A stretch of 64,000 nt of DNA, taken from positions 186,001 to 250,000 of the forward strand of contig NZ_JACCFI010000001.1 of the NCBI RefSeq assembly GCF_013410355.1. The letters are read 5' to 3'. Shown here in pieces: positions 24,221-32,389 of this stretch. A program made the translations under genes and the position numbers. The DNA is from Agromyces hippuratus (lineage in GTDB: Bacteria > Actinomycetota > Actinomycetes > Actinomycetales > Microbacteriaceae). The number at the start of each line of letters is the position of its first letter. The stretch's first letter is position 1. The notes beneath the pieces were generated by a model. The model did not search any database. It saw only the letters and a list, made by a program, of their open reading frames with translations, and had not been told where the DNA came from.

Positions 24221-25435
24221 ATGATCTCGCTCCCGCCCCGACCGCTCTGGGCGGGTCGAACCCTCGCCCTCATCGGCATCGTGCTGGTGGCGTTCAACCT
24301 CCGCACGGCGGTGGCGTCGCTCTCGCCGATCCTCGGCCAGCTCGAGGCCGAGATGCCGCTCGCACCGGCCGTCGTCGGCTTCCTCGGCATGCTGCCGCCG
24401 CTCTGCTACGCGCTGTTCGGCATCCTGACGCCGATGGTCGCGAAGCGACTCGGCCTCGAACTGACGCTCGTCATCGCCCTCGTGGCGCTGTCGGTCGGGC
24501 TCGCCGGTCGCGGGCTCGCCGGCTCGGCGCTCTGGCTCGTGGCCGCCTCGGCGGTGACGTTCGCCGCGATCGGCGTGGGCAACGTGCTGCTGCCGCCGCT
24601 CGTGAAGCGGTACTTCCCCGACCGCATCGGCCTCGTCACGACGATCTATGTGACGGCGATGTCGGTCAGCACCTTCACGCCGCCGCTCGTCGCCGTGCCG
24701 GTGGCGGACGCGGCGGGCTGGCGGGTCTCCCTCGGCGAGTGGGCCTTCGTCGCGGCGATCTCGCTCGTGCCGTGGATCGCGATGCTCCTCCATCCGAAGC
24801 GCCAGGCCCCCGAGGCGCTGCCCGAAGAGGCCGATCCCGGCCTGCTCCGGTACGCGCTGCGCTCTCCGCTCGCGTGGTCGCTCACGATCGTGTTCGCGGT
24901 CTCGGGCTTCAACGCCTATGCGGCGTTCGCCTGGCTGCCGACGATCCTGCACGACATCGCGGGCGTCTCACCGGCAGAGGCAGGTGCGCTGCTCTCGCTG
25001 TACGCGGCGATGGGCCTGCCGGCTGGGCTGCTCGTGCCGCTGCTCGCCGCACGCTACGGCAAGGTCGGACTGCTCGTCGCCGTCGCTGTGGCGACGTTCG
25101 TGGTCGGCTACCTCGGGCTGCTGCTCGTGCCGGGCTGGGCGACGTGGCTGTGGGTCGCGCTCGCCGGCATCGGGCCGCTGCTCTTCCCGCTCGCCCTCGT
25201 GCTCATCAACCTGCGCACGCGCACGCACGCCGGTTCGGTCGCGCTCTCGGGCTTCGTGCAGTCGGGTGGATACCTGATCGTCGCCGTCGGACCGCTCGTG
25301 GTCGGGCTCCTGCACGAGGCGACGGGCGGATGGACCTGGCCGATCCTGTTCCTGCTCGCCTCGGCGGTGCCGGCCGCGATCGCGGGCGTGGTCGTCGCCC
25401 GCCCGCAGTACCTCGAAGACGAACGGACCGCCTGA
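24221..25435 (+). CDS. MFS transporter, CynX/NimT (cyanate permease-like) family
   Basis: A 404-aa inner-membrane carrier with twelve predicted helices. The family marker is in helix 1: LVAFNLRTAVASLSPILGQL (about residues 21-40). Later blocks are VVGFLGMLPPLCYALFGILT, GVGNVLLPPLVKRYFPDRIG and SGFNAYAAFAWLPTIL. CynX/NimT proteins export or import cyanate, nitroimidazoles or other small anions; substrate here is unknown. The 32 nt separating it from ribF contain a leaderless-type -10, so it may be transcribed both ways. Confidence 0.9.
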   Translation: MISLPPRPLWAGRTLALIGIVLVAFNLRTAVASLSPILGQLEAEMPLAPAVVGFLGMLPPLCYALFGILTPMVAKRLGLELTLVIALVALSVGLAGRGLAGSALWLVAASAVTFAAIGVGNVLLPPLVKRYFPDRIGLVTTIYVTAMSVSTFTPPLVAVPVADAAGWRVSLGEWAFVAAISLVPWIAMLLHPKRQAPEALPEEADPGLLRYALRSPLAWSLTIVFAVSGFNAYAAFAWLPTILHDIAGVSPAEAGALLSLYAAMGLPAGLLVPLLAARYGKVGLLVAVAVATFVVGYLGLLLVPGWATWLWVALAGIGPLLFPLALVLINLRTRTHAGSVALSGFVQSGGYLIVAVGPLVVGLLHEATGGWTWPILFLLASAVPAAIAGVVVARPQYLEDERTA

Positions 25436-25483
25436 ACCCGGAGGTTCCTCGGCTGCACCGTTGCCGACGGCGCGGTGCGGTCG

Positions 25484-25489
25484 TAGTAT
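25484..25489 (+). promoter_or_regulatory. -10 box (TAGTAT), probable leaderless start
   Basis: TAGTAT with a 9-nt spacer to the ATG at 25499. The spacing is slightly longer than in the other candidates, and no ribosome binding site is seen. Confidence 0.4.
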
Positions 25490-25498
25490 CCGGGTGCC

Positions 25499-25909
25499 AT
25501 GGACACCTTCCTGCAACTCGCCGAGGTCGTCGCGGCGCCGAAGGCACCGAACCTCTGGGGGGCGCTCGGGTGCGCACTCGCCTACAGCGGGGCGCTCTTC
25601 GCGACGATCGACTCGTTCGCCGACCTGCTGCTCGCCGACGGCGACGGACCCGGAGGCCGGTTCTCACCGGCGTTGAAGCTCAAGACCGGGTCGAAGCTCG
25701 CCGCCGCCGGCATCACGGTCGTCTCTGCGGGCATCGTGCTCGGGCTCGATGCGAACTGGTTCGCACTCGGTGCGCTCTCGATCGCGTTCATCGTGCTCGT
25801 GGGCATCAGCGCGGTCGTGCTCGTGCGGCATCGCGGGAGGACTGCCGCACCCACGGGGGCCGCGGCGGCCGTGCGGGTGCAGGATCAACCCCCGTTGCTC
25901 GGAGGCTGA
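25499..25909 (+). CDS. Small membrane protein of unknown function
   Basis: A 136-aa protein with three hydrophobic segments (about 20-41, 63-81, 85-107) and a polar Pro/Ala-rich C-terminus. No domain recognised. Codon use matches neighbouring genes and there is a -10 box 9 nt upstream of ATG. It is followed by a 144-nt gap carrying the operator of the deo operon, so it is probably a monocistronic gene unrelated to deoxyribose use. Confidence 0.7.
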   Translation: MDTFLQLAEVVAAPKAPNLWGALGCALAYSGALFATIDSFADLLLADGDGPGGRFSPALKLKTGSKLAAAGITVVSAGIVLGLDANWFALGALSIAFIVLVGISAVVLVRHRGRTAAPTGAAAAVRVQDQPPLLGG

Positions 25910-25973
25910 ACGCCTCATCGCAGCGCCGGCCGCGGCTCGGCGCTCGCTCGAGCGCGCGCGGCATCCGCCGCTC

Positions 25974-25987
25974 TGCTCATATGAGCA
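25974..25987. promoter_or_regulatory. Palindromic operator TGCTCATATGAGCA
   Basis: A 14-bp perfect palindrome centred 73 nt before the regulator's ATG. It is markedly AT-richer than its surroundings. Palindromes of this kind are typical SorC/DeoR-type regulator sites. A candidate promoter follows (TTGCTG at 26004, 17 nt, TACGCT at 26027). Confidence 0.6.
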
Positions 25988-26003
25988 CGATCGCCTGCGA
26001 GTG

Positions 26004-26032
26004 TTGCTGATGCGCACCCACGTGCCTACGCT
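26004..26032 (+). promoter_or_regulatory. Candidate promoter of the deo operon
   Basis: TTGCTG (26004-26009), a 17-nt spacer and TACGCT (26027-26032). A strong gaggagg ribosome binding site and ATG at 26054 follow. Confidence 0.4.
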
Positions 26033-26053
26033 GGAGGGGGAACGAGGAGGCGC

Positions 26054-26998
26054 ATGGACGAGATCGACGAACTGCTCTCGATCAGGGCGGCTGAGCTCTA
26101 CTACGAGGAGAACAAGACCCAAGACGAGATCGGGCAGGCGCTTCGCCTCACCCGGTGGAAGGTCGGGCGGCTCCTCGCCCAGGCGAAGCAGCGCGGGTTC
26201 ATCCGCATCGAGATCCTGCACCCGCGGGCGCGGCGCCTGCCGATCGAGCGTCGGCTGCGCGACGAGCGCGGCCTCGCCGATGCCATCGTCGTCTCGACCG
26301 CCGGCGTGACCTCGCCCGAAGAGCTGCAGGCGCGCACGGCCCAGGCCGCAGCCGACTACCTCACCGCCCTGCGACCGGTGCCGCGCACGCTCGGCGTGAG
26401 CTGGGGCCGCACACTCTTCGAGATCTCCCAGCACCTGCGGCAGGGCTGGGCGACCGGCGTCAACGTCGTGCAGATCAACGGCGGCGTGAGCCTCAACCGC
26501 CGGCCCGGCACCGCTGCGGCCACCGCGGTCGGCATCGCGCAGAAGGGCGGCGGCAGCGCCACCCTGCTGCCGAGCCCCGCGATCCTCGAGCGCCTCGAGA
26601 CGAAAGAGGCGATCGAGTCCGACCGCGTCGTCGCAGGCGTCATCGAGCTCGCCCGCTCCGCCGACGCCTACCTCTTCAGCGCCGGTGCCGCCGACCACTC
26701 CTCGGTGCACGTCGAGAGCGGGTACCTCTCGGTGCCCGATGTCGACCTGCTCGTGCAGAAGGGCGCCGTCGGCGACGTCGTCGGCCGCTACATCGACTCC
26801 GACGGCAACATCGTCGACCCGGCGCTCGACGCGCGCACCGTGGGGCTCACGCTCGACGAACTGCGTCGTGCGCAGCTCGCGATCGCCGTCATCTCGGGCC
26901 CCGGCAAGCACGCCGTCGCCGACGCGGTCGTGCGCAGCCGGCTCTGCTCGGTGCTCGTCACCGACGAGGCCACCGCCCTCCATCTCCTCGACGGCTGA
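26054..26998 (+). CDS. SorC/DeoR-type sugar-binding transcriptional regulator
   Basis: A 314-aa regulator. The N-terminal helix-turn-helix (about residues 18-45, YEENKTQDEIGQALRLTRWK) is followed by a C-terminal sugar-phosphate-binding domain (VSWGRTLFEI, VVQINGGVS, AGVIELARSADAYLFSAGA, YIDSDGNIV). This is the SorC family that includes Bacillus DeoR and CggR, where a phosphorylated sugar relieves repression. It precedes deoC by 42 nt in one apparent operon, so deoxyribose-5-phosphate is the likely effector. The palindrome at 25974-25987 is the likely autoregulatory operator. gaggagg precedes the ATG. Confidence 0.92.
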   Translation: MDEIDELLSIRAAELYYEENKTQDEIGQALRLTRWKVGRLLAQAKQRGFIRIEILHPRARRLPIERRLRDERGLADAIVVSTAGVTSPEELQARTAQAAADYLTALRPVPRTLGVSWGRTLFEISQHLRQGWATGVNVVQINGGVSLNRRPGTAAATAVGIAQKGGGSATLLPSPAILERLETKEAIESDRVVAGVIELARSADAYLFSAGAADHSSVHVESGYLSVPDVDLLVQKGAVGDVVGRYIDSDGNIVDPALDARTVGLTLDELRRAQLAIAVISGPGKHAVADAVVRSRLCSVLVTDEATALHLLDG

Positions 26999-27040
26999 CG
27001 CCGCCTCATCGCACCACTCACGAAAGCCAGGTCTCCTCTC

Positions 27041-28048
27041 ATGTCAGGCACCTCCCTCGTCTCCGCCCGCGAGCGGGCCATCGCCGTGCTCGGCGGTGAG
27101 CCCGACGATGCGACCCTGCGGCGCTACCTGCACGGCATCGCCGGCGTCGACGCCGTCGGCCTCGAGCAGCGCGCTGCCGGGCTCGGCACCCGTTCGATCA
27201 AGACGAGCTCCAAGAAGTGGGCGCTCGACCGCATCATCGAGCTCATCGACCTCACGACCCTCGAAGGCGCCGACACCCCCGGCAAGGTGCGCTCGCTCGT
27301 CGCGAAGGCGGTCAACCCCGATCCGTCCGACGCCTCGACGCCGCGCGTCGCCGCCGTCTGCGTCTACGGCGACATGGTGCCGTACGCGGTCGAGGCCCTC
27401 GGCGGTGCGCACGGCGACCCCGACGACGGCCTGATCTCGGTCGCCGCGGTGGCGACGGCGTTCCCGAGCGGGCGCGCCTCGCTCGACATCAAGCTCGCCG
27501 ACACCGCAGAGGCGGTCGCAGCGGGTGCCGACGAGATCGACATGGTCATCGACCGCGGCGCCTTCCTCGCGGGCCGCTACGGCCTCGTCTTCGACCAGAT
27601 CGCCGCCGTGAAGGCGGCCTGCGCCCGGCCCGACGGCACGAGCGCGAGCCTCAAGGTGATCCTCGAGACCGGCGAACTCGTCACCTACGACAACGTGCGC
27701 CGCGCATCGTGGCTCTCGATCCTCGCGGGCGGCGACTTCATCAAGACCTCGACCGGCAAGGTGGCCCCCGCGGCCACCCTGCCCGTCACCCTCCTCATGC
27801 TCGAGGTCGTGCGCGACTGGCACCTCGCGACCGGCCAGCGCATCGGTGTGAAGCCGGCCGGCGGCATCCGCTCGTCGAAAGACGCCATCAAGTACCTCGT
27901 GACGGTCGCCGAGACCGTCGGCGAAGACTGGCTGCAACCGCACCTCTTCCGCTTCGGCGCCTCGAGCCTGCTGAACGACGTGCTGCTGCAGCGGCAGAAG
28001 ATCGCGACCGGGCACTACTCCGGCGCCGACTACGTGACGATCGACTGA
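27041..28048 (+). CDS. deoC: Deoxyribose-phosphate aldolase
   Basis: A 335-aa class I aldolase that cleaves 2-deoxyribose-5-phosphate to acetaldehyde and glyceraldehyde-3-phosphate. The Schiff-base lysine motif FIKTSTGK is visible (Lys in KTSTGK, 235-240), as are IELIDLTTLEG, AAVATAFPSG, GADEIDMVID and KPAGGIRS. It is longer than the 220-260-aa E. coli/Bacillus type and resembles the longer form seen in actinobacteria and eukaryotes. It is followed 10 nt later by an aldehyde dehydrogenase that would oxidise the acetaldehyde. Confidence 0.96.
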   Translation: MSGTSLVSARERAIAVLGGEPDDATLRRYLHGIAGVDAVGLEQRAAGLGTRSIKTSSKKWALDRIIELIDLTTLEGADTPGKVRSLVAKAVNPDPSDASTPRVAAVCVYGDMVPYAVEALGGAHGDPDDGLISVAAVATAFPSGRASLDIKLADTAEAVAAGADEIDMVIDRGAFLAGRYGLVFDQIAAVKAACARPDGTSASLKVILETGELVTYDNVRRASWLSILAGGDFIKTSTGKVAPAATLPVTLLMLEVVRDWHLATGQRIGVKPAGGIRSSKDAIKYLVTVAETVGEDWLQPHLFRFGASSLLNDVLLQRQKIATGHYSGADYVTID

Positions 28049-28058
28049 GACGGACATC

Positions 28059-29645
28059 ATGAGCTTCCTCGACTACGCACCCGCCCCCGAGTCGCGGGCG
28101 ATCCTCTCGCTCCGCGACAGCTACGGCCTCTTCATCGACGGCGAGTTCGTCGACGGCCGCGGCGAACCGTTCCAGACCATCAGCCCGGCGACCGAAGAGC
28201 GCATCGCGATGATCGCCAACGCGAACGCCGCAGACGTCGACGCCGCAGTGGCCGCCGCCCGCCGCGCCTACGATCGCACCTGGTCGAAGATGAGCGGTCG
28301 CGACCGCGGCAAGTACCTCTTCCGCATCGCACGTCTCGTGCAGGAGCGGGCCCGCGAGCTCGCCGTCGCCGAGTCGCTCGACAACGGCAAGCCGATCAAG
28401 GAGTCGCGCGACGTCGACGTGCCCCTCGTCGCCGCCTGGTTCTTCTACTACGCGGGCTGGGCCGACAAGCTCGATCATGCCGGCCTCGGCGCGAACCCCC
28501 GCTCGCTCGGCGTCGCCGCGCAGGTGATCCCGTGGAACTTCCCGCTGCTGATGCTCGCGTGGAAGATCGCTCCGGCACTCGCCGCCGGCAACACCGTCGT
28601 GCTGAAGCCCGCAGAGACGACGCCCCTGACGGCGCTCATCTTCGCCGAGATCCTGCAGCAGGCCGAGCTGCCCGCCGGCGTCGTGAACATCATCACGGGC
28701 GCGGGCGACACCGGCGCAGCGCTCGTCGCGCACGAGGGCGTCGACAAGGTCGCCTTCACCGGATCGACCGGCGTGGGCCGTGCGATCGCCAAGCAGGTCG
28801 CCGGCACCGACAAGAAGGTCACGCTCGAGCTGGGCGGCAAGGCCGCGAACATCGTCTTCGACGACGCGCCCATCGACCAGGCCATCGAGGGCATCGTCAA
28901 CGGCATCTTCTTCAACCAGGGGCACGTCTGCTGCGCCGGCTCGCGCCTCCTCGTGCAGGAGAACATCCACGACGAGGTCGTCGAGCGCCTGAAGCTGCGC
29001 CTGTCGACGCTCCGCCTCGGCGACCCGCTCGACAAGAACACCGACATCGGTGCGATCAACTCGAAGGAGCAGCTCGAGCGCATCCGCACGCTCTCCGACA
29101 TCGGAGTGGCAGAGGGCGCCGAACGCTGGACCGCGCCCTGCGACATCCCCGAGAACGGCTTCTGGTTCGCCCCGACGATCTTCACGGGAGTGCAGACCTC
29201 GAGCCGCATCGCCCGCGAGGAGATCTTCGGCCCGGTCCTGTCGGTGCTGACCTTCCGCACCCCGGCCGAGGCCATCGCGAAGGCGAACAACACCCCCTAC
29301 GGCCTCTCGGCGGGCATCTGGACCGACAAGGGCAGCCGCATCCTCGCGGTCGCCGACCAGTTGCGCGCCGGCGTCATCTGGGCGAACACCTTCAACCGCT
29401 TCGACCCCGCGTCGCCCTTCGGCGGCTACAAGGAGTCGGGCTACGGCCGCGAGGGCGGCCGGCACGGGCTCGGCGCCTACCTCGCGCCCGCCCCGATCGG
29501 CCAGTCGTCGACGAGCCGTGCGGCGATCGCGGCCGCGCCGTCGACCGCGGCCGTCGAAGCGGATGCCTCGGCGCCCGCGAAGCGCACCCGAGCCGCGAAG
29601 CCCGCCCGAACGCTCAAGACCTCCACGAAGGGATCGAAGCGATGA
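28059..29645 (+). CDS. Aldehyde dehydrogenase, full catalytic domain (ALDH16 N-half-like)
   Basis: A 528-aa NAD(P)-dependent aldehyde dehydrogenase. VIPWNFPLLMLAWKIAPALA (about 153-172), FTGSTGVGRAIAKQ, LELGGKAANIVF (catalytic Glu) and GHVCCAGSRLL (catalytic Cys at 291 or 292) are all present, with EEIFGPVLSVL and SPFGGYKESG later. A C-terminal Ala/Lys/Arg-rich extension of about 45 residues follows, ending TKGSKR. Its stop overlaps the ATG of the next gene, which encodes a second, incomplete ALDH-like domain. In the operon it would oxidise acetaldehyde released by DeoC. The activity class is firm; the substrate is inferred from context. Confidence 0.93.
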   Translation: MSFLDYAPAPESRAILSLRDSYGLFIDGEFVDGRGEPFQTISPATEERIAMIANANAADVDAAVAAARRAYDRTWSKMSGRDRGKYLFRIARLVQERARELAVAESLDNGKPIKESRDVDVPLVAAWFFYYAGWADKLDHAGLGANPRSLGVAAQVIPWNFPLLMLAWKIAPALAAGNTVVLKPAETTPLTALIFAEILQQAELPAGVVNIITGAGDTGAALVAHEGVDKVAFTGSTGVGRAIAKQVAGTDKKVTLELGGKAANIVFDDAPIDQAIEGIVNGIFFNQGHVCCAGSRLLVQENIHDEVVERLKLRLSTLRLGDPLDKNTDIGAINSKEQLERIRTLSDIGVAEGAERWTAPCDIPENGFWFAPTIFTGVQTSSRIAREEIFGPVLSVLTFRTPAEAIAKANNTPYGLSAGIWTDKGSRILAVADQLRAGVIWANTFNRFDPASPFGGYKESGYGREGGRHGLGAYLAPAPIGQSSTSRAAIAAAPSTAAVEADASAPAKRTRAAKPARTLKTSTKGSKR

Positions 29646-30502
29646 GCCGCCTCGCCGTGCCGAAGACCTACAAGCTCTACATCGGCGGAGCCTTCCCCCG
29701 CAGCGAGTCGGGCCGCACCTACGAGGTGCTCGCCGCCGACGGCTCGTTCCTCGCGAACGCCGCGCTGGCCTCCCGAAAAGACGCCCGCGACGCGGTCGTC
29801 GCCGCACGGGCCGCCGTCTCGGGCTGGTCGGGCGCCACCGCGTACAACCGCGGCCAGGTGCTCTACCGCATCGCCGAACTCCTCGAGGGGCGACGGGCGC
29901 AGTTCATCGCCGAGATCGAGGAGGCCGAGGGGGTCACGCGCGCCGCGGCATCCGCTCAGGTCGACGAGGCGATCGACCGCTGGGTCTGGTACGCGGGCTG
30001 GGCCGACAAGTTCGCCCAGGTCGCCGGCAACGCGAACCCGGTCGCCGGGCCGTACTTCAACATCTCGGTGCCCGAGCCCACGGGCGTCGTGGCGGTCGTC
30101 GTGCCGCAGGACTCCTCGCTCCTCGGCTTCGTCTCGGCGGTCGCGCCGGCCCTCGTCGCCGGCAACTCCGTCGTGGCGATCGCGAGCGAGCGGTTCCCGT
30201 TGTCGGCGATCAGCCTCTCCGAGGTGCTCGCCACGAGCGACGTGCCGAAGGGCGTCGTCAACGTGCTCACGGGTTCGCCCGCCGAGATCGCTCCGTGGCT
30301 CGCGAGCCACGCCGACGTCAATGCGCTCGACCTCGTTGGCGCGGGCGCCCTTGACTGGGTCTCGCTCGAGATCGACGCCGCAGACACGCTGAAGCGCGTG
30401 CTGCGACCGGAGTCGGGCGCGGATGCCGCGGCGCCGGCGCTCGGCCGCATCGCCGCGTTCACCGAGACCAAGACGGTCTGGCACACGAAGAGCCTGCGAT
30501 AG
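29642..30502 (+). CDS. Aldehyde dehydrogenase-like protein lacking the catalytic half
   Basis: A 286-aa protein matching only the N-terminal (NAD-binding) part of the ALDH fold. YKLYIGGAFPRSESGRTYEV, RGQVLYRIAELLEGRRAQF, RWVWYAGWADKFAQV and PTGVVAVVVPQDSSLLGFVS are recognisable, but the sequence ends before the region that would carry the catalytic Cys, and the WNFP-type motif is replaced by QDSS. The reading frame is intact and codon use normal, so it is not obviously decaying. ATGA overlap with the preceding full ALDH implies 1:1 synthesis. Together (528 + 286 aa) they approximate the two-domain ALDH16 proteins, whose C-terminal part is also ALDH-like. A structural partner role is inference. 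Confidence 0.82.
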   Translation: MSRLAVPKTYKLYIGGAFPRSESGRTYEVLAADGSFLANAALASRKDARDAVVAARAAVSGWSGATAYNRGQVLYRIAELLEGRRAQFIAEIEEAEGVTRAAASAQVDEAIDRWVWYAGWADKFAQVAGNANPVAGPYFNISVPEPTGVVAVVVPQDSSLLGFVSAVAPALVAGNSVVAIASERFPLSAISLSEVLATSDVPKGVVNVLTGSPAEIAPWLASHADVNALDLVGAGALDWVSLEIDAADTLKRVLRPESGADAAAPALGRIAAFTETKTVWHTKSLR

Positions 30503-30509
30503 GAGCACG

Positions 30510-30749
30510 ATGGCAGGACGCAACGGCGCGTCAGACGAACGGGGCCGGCTCGCGACCGACCCCTTCGAGTACCGCATCACGAAGCAGGGCGGCATGATCG
30601 TCTCGCGCGGCGGTCGTGCGGTGATGACCATCGGCGGACGCGAGGCCGCACGACTCGTCGCGGCGCTGCAGCGCGCCGACGAGACGCAGGCGCAGCATCT
30701 GCTGGCGCGGGCGAGCGGCAACTATCGTCGAGGCAACGAACGTTCGTAG
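30510..30749 (+). CDS. Small basic hypothetical protein in the deo operon
   Basis: A 79-aa protein starting at ATG 30510 with a good aggag 5 nt upstream and only 7 nt after the previous stop. The centre (FEYRITKQGGMIVSRGGRAV) reads as beta-rich and the end (REAARLVAALQRADETQAQH) as helical. It is basic and hydrophilic, with no membrane helix or known domain. Tight spacing suggests it belongs to the deoC-ALDH operon. Function unknown. Confidence 0.7.
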   Translation: MAGRNGASDERGRLATDPFEYRITKQGGMIVSRGGRAVMTIGGREAARLVAALQRADETQAQHLLARASGNYRRGNERS

Positions 30750-30779
30750 GCCGTTCGCCGGCAGGTGGGGAGGTTGCGC

Positions 30780-32267
30780 ATGCGCGTACTCGTGACTGGA
30801 GCGACCGGCTACATCGGGGGACGCCTCGTGCCGAGGCTGCTCGACGCCGGGTACGAGGTCCGCGTGCTCGCGCGCCGGGCCGAACGTCTGCGAGACGTGC
30901 CGTGGCGCGATCAGGTCGACGTCGTCGAGGGCGATCTCGCCGATCGGGCCTCCGTCGACGCTGCGACCAGGGGCGTCGACGTCGTCTACTACCTGGTGCA
31001 CTCGATGGGCGGGCGCGGGGACTTCGCATCGACCGAGCTGCGAATCGCCGCGAATGTCGCGGCGGCCGCGCGCGAGCACGGCGTCGGCCGTCTCGTCTAC
31101 CTCGGCGGACTGCACCCCGAGGACGAGCGACTCTCGCGCCACCTGCGCTCGCGCACACAGGTCGGAGAGGTGCTGCTCGCCTCCGGCGTGCCGACGATCG
31201 CGTTGCAGGCCGGAGTGATCATCGGCTCGGGGTCGACGTCGTTCGAGATGATCCGCCACCTCACCGAGGTGCTCCCGTACATGCCCGCGCCGCGCTGGGT
31301 GCGCAGCTTCATCCAGCCGATCGCGGTGCGCGACGTGCTGTACTACCTGATCGCCGCCGCCGAGGTGCCCCTCGATGCGAGTCGTGCCTTCGACATCGGC
31401 GGCCCCGAGATCCTCCGGTACGGGCAGCTCATGAACGGGTACGCGGTCGAGGCGGGCCTGCCGCAGCGACCGATCGCGGCGCTCCCGGTACTGACACCAT
31501 GGCTCGCGGGGCAGTGGGTCAACCTCGTGACTCCGATTCCGCGTCGCATCGCCGTGCCGATCATCGAATCGCTCCAATTCGACTGCGTGATGCACGACCA
31601 CGACATCGACCGGGTCATTCCGCCGCCACCGGAAGGGCTGCTTCCCTACCGGGTCGCGGTACGGTTGGCACTCGAGCGGGAACGAGCCGGTGAGGTCGAG
31701 ACGAGCTGGCGCAACGCCGAGGTGGCCGGGGCCCCGAGCGACCCCCTGCCGAGCGATCCCCAGTGGGCGGGGCACACGGTCTATCTCGACGCACGGGAGC
31801 GGCGGACCTCCGCTCCTTCGCGCGAACTCTGGCGCGTCATCGAGGGCGTGGGCGGTGAGAACGGATGGTACTCGTTCCCACTCGCCTGGGCGGTGCGCGG
31901 TTGGGTGGACAAGCTCACCGGCGGGGTCGGCCTCCGACGGGGGCGGCGCGATCCCGAGACGCTGCACGTCGGCGACGCCGTCGACTTCTGGCGCGTCGAG
32001 GCGATCGACCGTGGGAGCTTCCTCCGACTTCGTGCCGAGATGCGGGTGCCGGGGCGGGCGTGGCTGGAGCTCGAGGCACGGTCGGCGCCGGGCGGTGCCG
32101 AGTACCGCCAGCGCGCGGTGTTCTTCCCGAAGGGCCTCTCGGGTCGCCTCTACTGGTGGGCGATCTTCCCCTTCCACGGCATCATCTTCGCCGGCATGGC
32201 GAACCGCATCACCGCAGAGGCCGAGGCCGCGGCGCTCCGCGTCGATCATCTCGACGCAGCGGAGTGA
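30780..32267 (+). CDS. NAD(P)-binding SDR-type protein with DUF2867 domain
   Basis: A 495-aa protein. Residues 1 to about 300 form an atypical SDR/NmrA-like Rossmann domain (RVLVTGATGYIGGRLVPRLL, residues 2-21; VYYLVHSMGG; VYLGGLHPED). Residues about 315-485 are the DUF2867 domain found fused to such domains (WRVIEGVGGENGWYSFPLAW, LRRGRRDPETLHVGDAVDFW, FPFHGIIFAGMANRI). It starts at ATG 30780 because gggagg lies 7 nt upstream; a GTG five codons earlier is in frame. The fused family is widespread in actinobacteria with unknown substrate. Confidence 0.88.
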   Translation: MRVLVTGATGYIGGRLVPRLLDAGYEVRVLARRAERLRDVPWRDQVDVVEGDLADRASVDAATRGVDVVYYLVHSMGGRGDFASTELRIAANVAAAAREHGVGRLVYLGGLHPEDERLSRHLRSRTQVGEVLLASGVPTIALQAGVIIGSGSTSFEMIRHLTEVLPYMPAPRWVRSFIQPIAVRDVLYYLIAAAEVPLDASRAFDIGGPEILRYGQLMNGYAVEAGLPQRPIAALPVLTPWLAGQWVNLVTPIPRRIAVPIIESLQFDCVMHDHDIDRVIPPPPEGLLPYRVAVRLALERERAGEVETSWRNAEVAGAPSDPLPSDPQWAGHTVYLDARERRTSAPSRELWRVIEGVGGENGWYSFPLAWAVRGWVDKLTGGVGLRRGRRDPETLHVGDAVDFWRVEAIDRGSFLRLRAEMRVPGRAWLELEARSAPGGAEYRQRAVFFPKGLSGRLYWWAIFPFHGIIFAGMANRITAEAEAAALRVDHLDAAE

Positions 32268-32308
32268 CCTGGCGGTGGCTGCCGGAGCCGCGCGACCCGC
32301 GAACGGGA

Positions 32309-32339
32309 GGTAACGAAACGGTAACGGCGTTGCTAGAGT
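32309..32339 (+). promoter_or_regulatory. GGTAACG direct repeat with -10 box upstream of the GDPD gene
   Basis: GGTAACG occurs at 32309-32315 and 32320-32326, an 11-bp phase typical of OmpR-family response-regulator sites, followed 7 nt later by TAGAGT (32334-32339). The repeat occupies the -35 position, suggesting an activator-dependent promoter. The GTAAC core resembles sites described for MtrA; the assignment is tentative. Confidence 0.5.
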
Positions 32340-32389
32340 GACCTGCACTGCTCGCGCAACGGCGCGCGAACGGTGGAAAGGCCCGACCC

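Noticed and set aside
29642..30502. Short ALDH-like gene considered as a pseudogene
   Set aside because: The frame is intact with normal codon use, overlaps the upstream stop by ATGA, and ends cleanly before a well-spaced next gene, so a functional partner protein is more likely.
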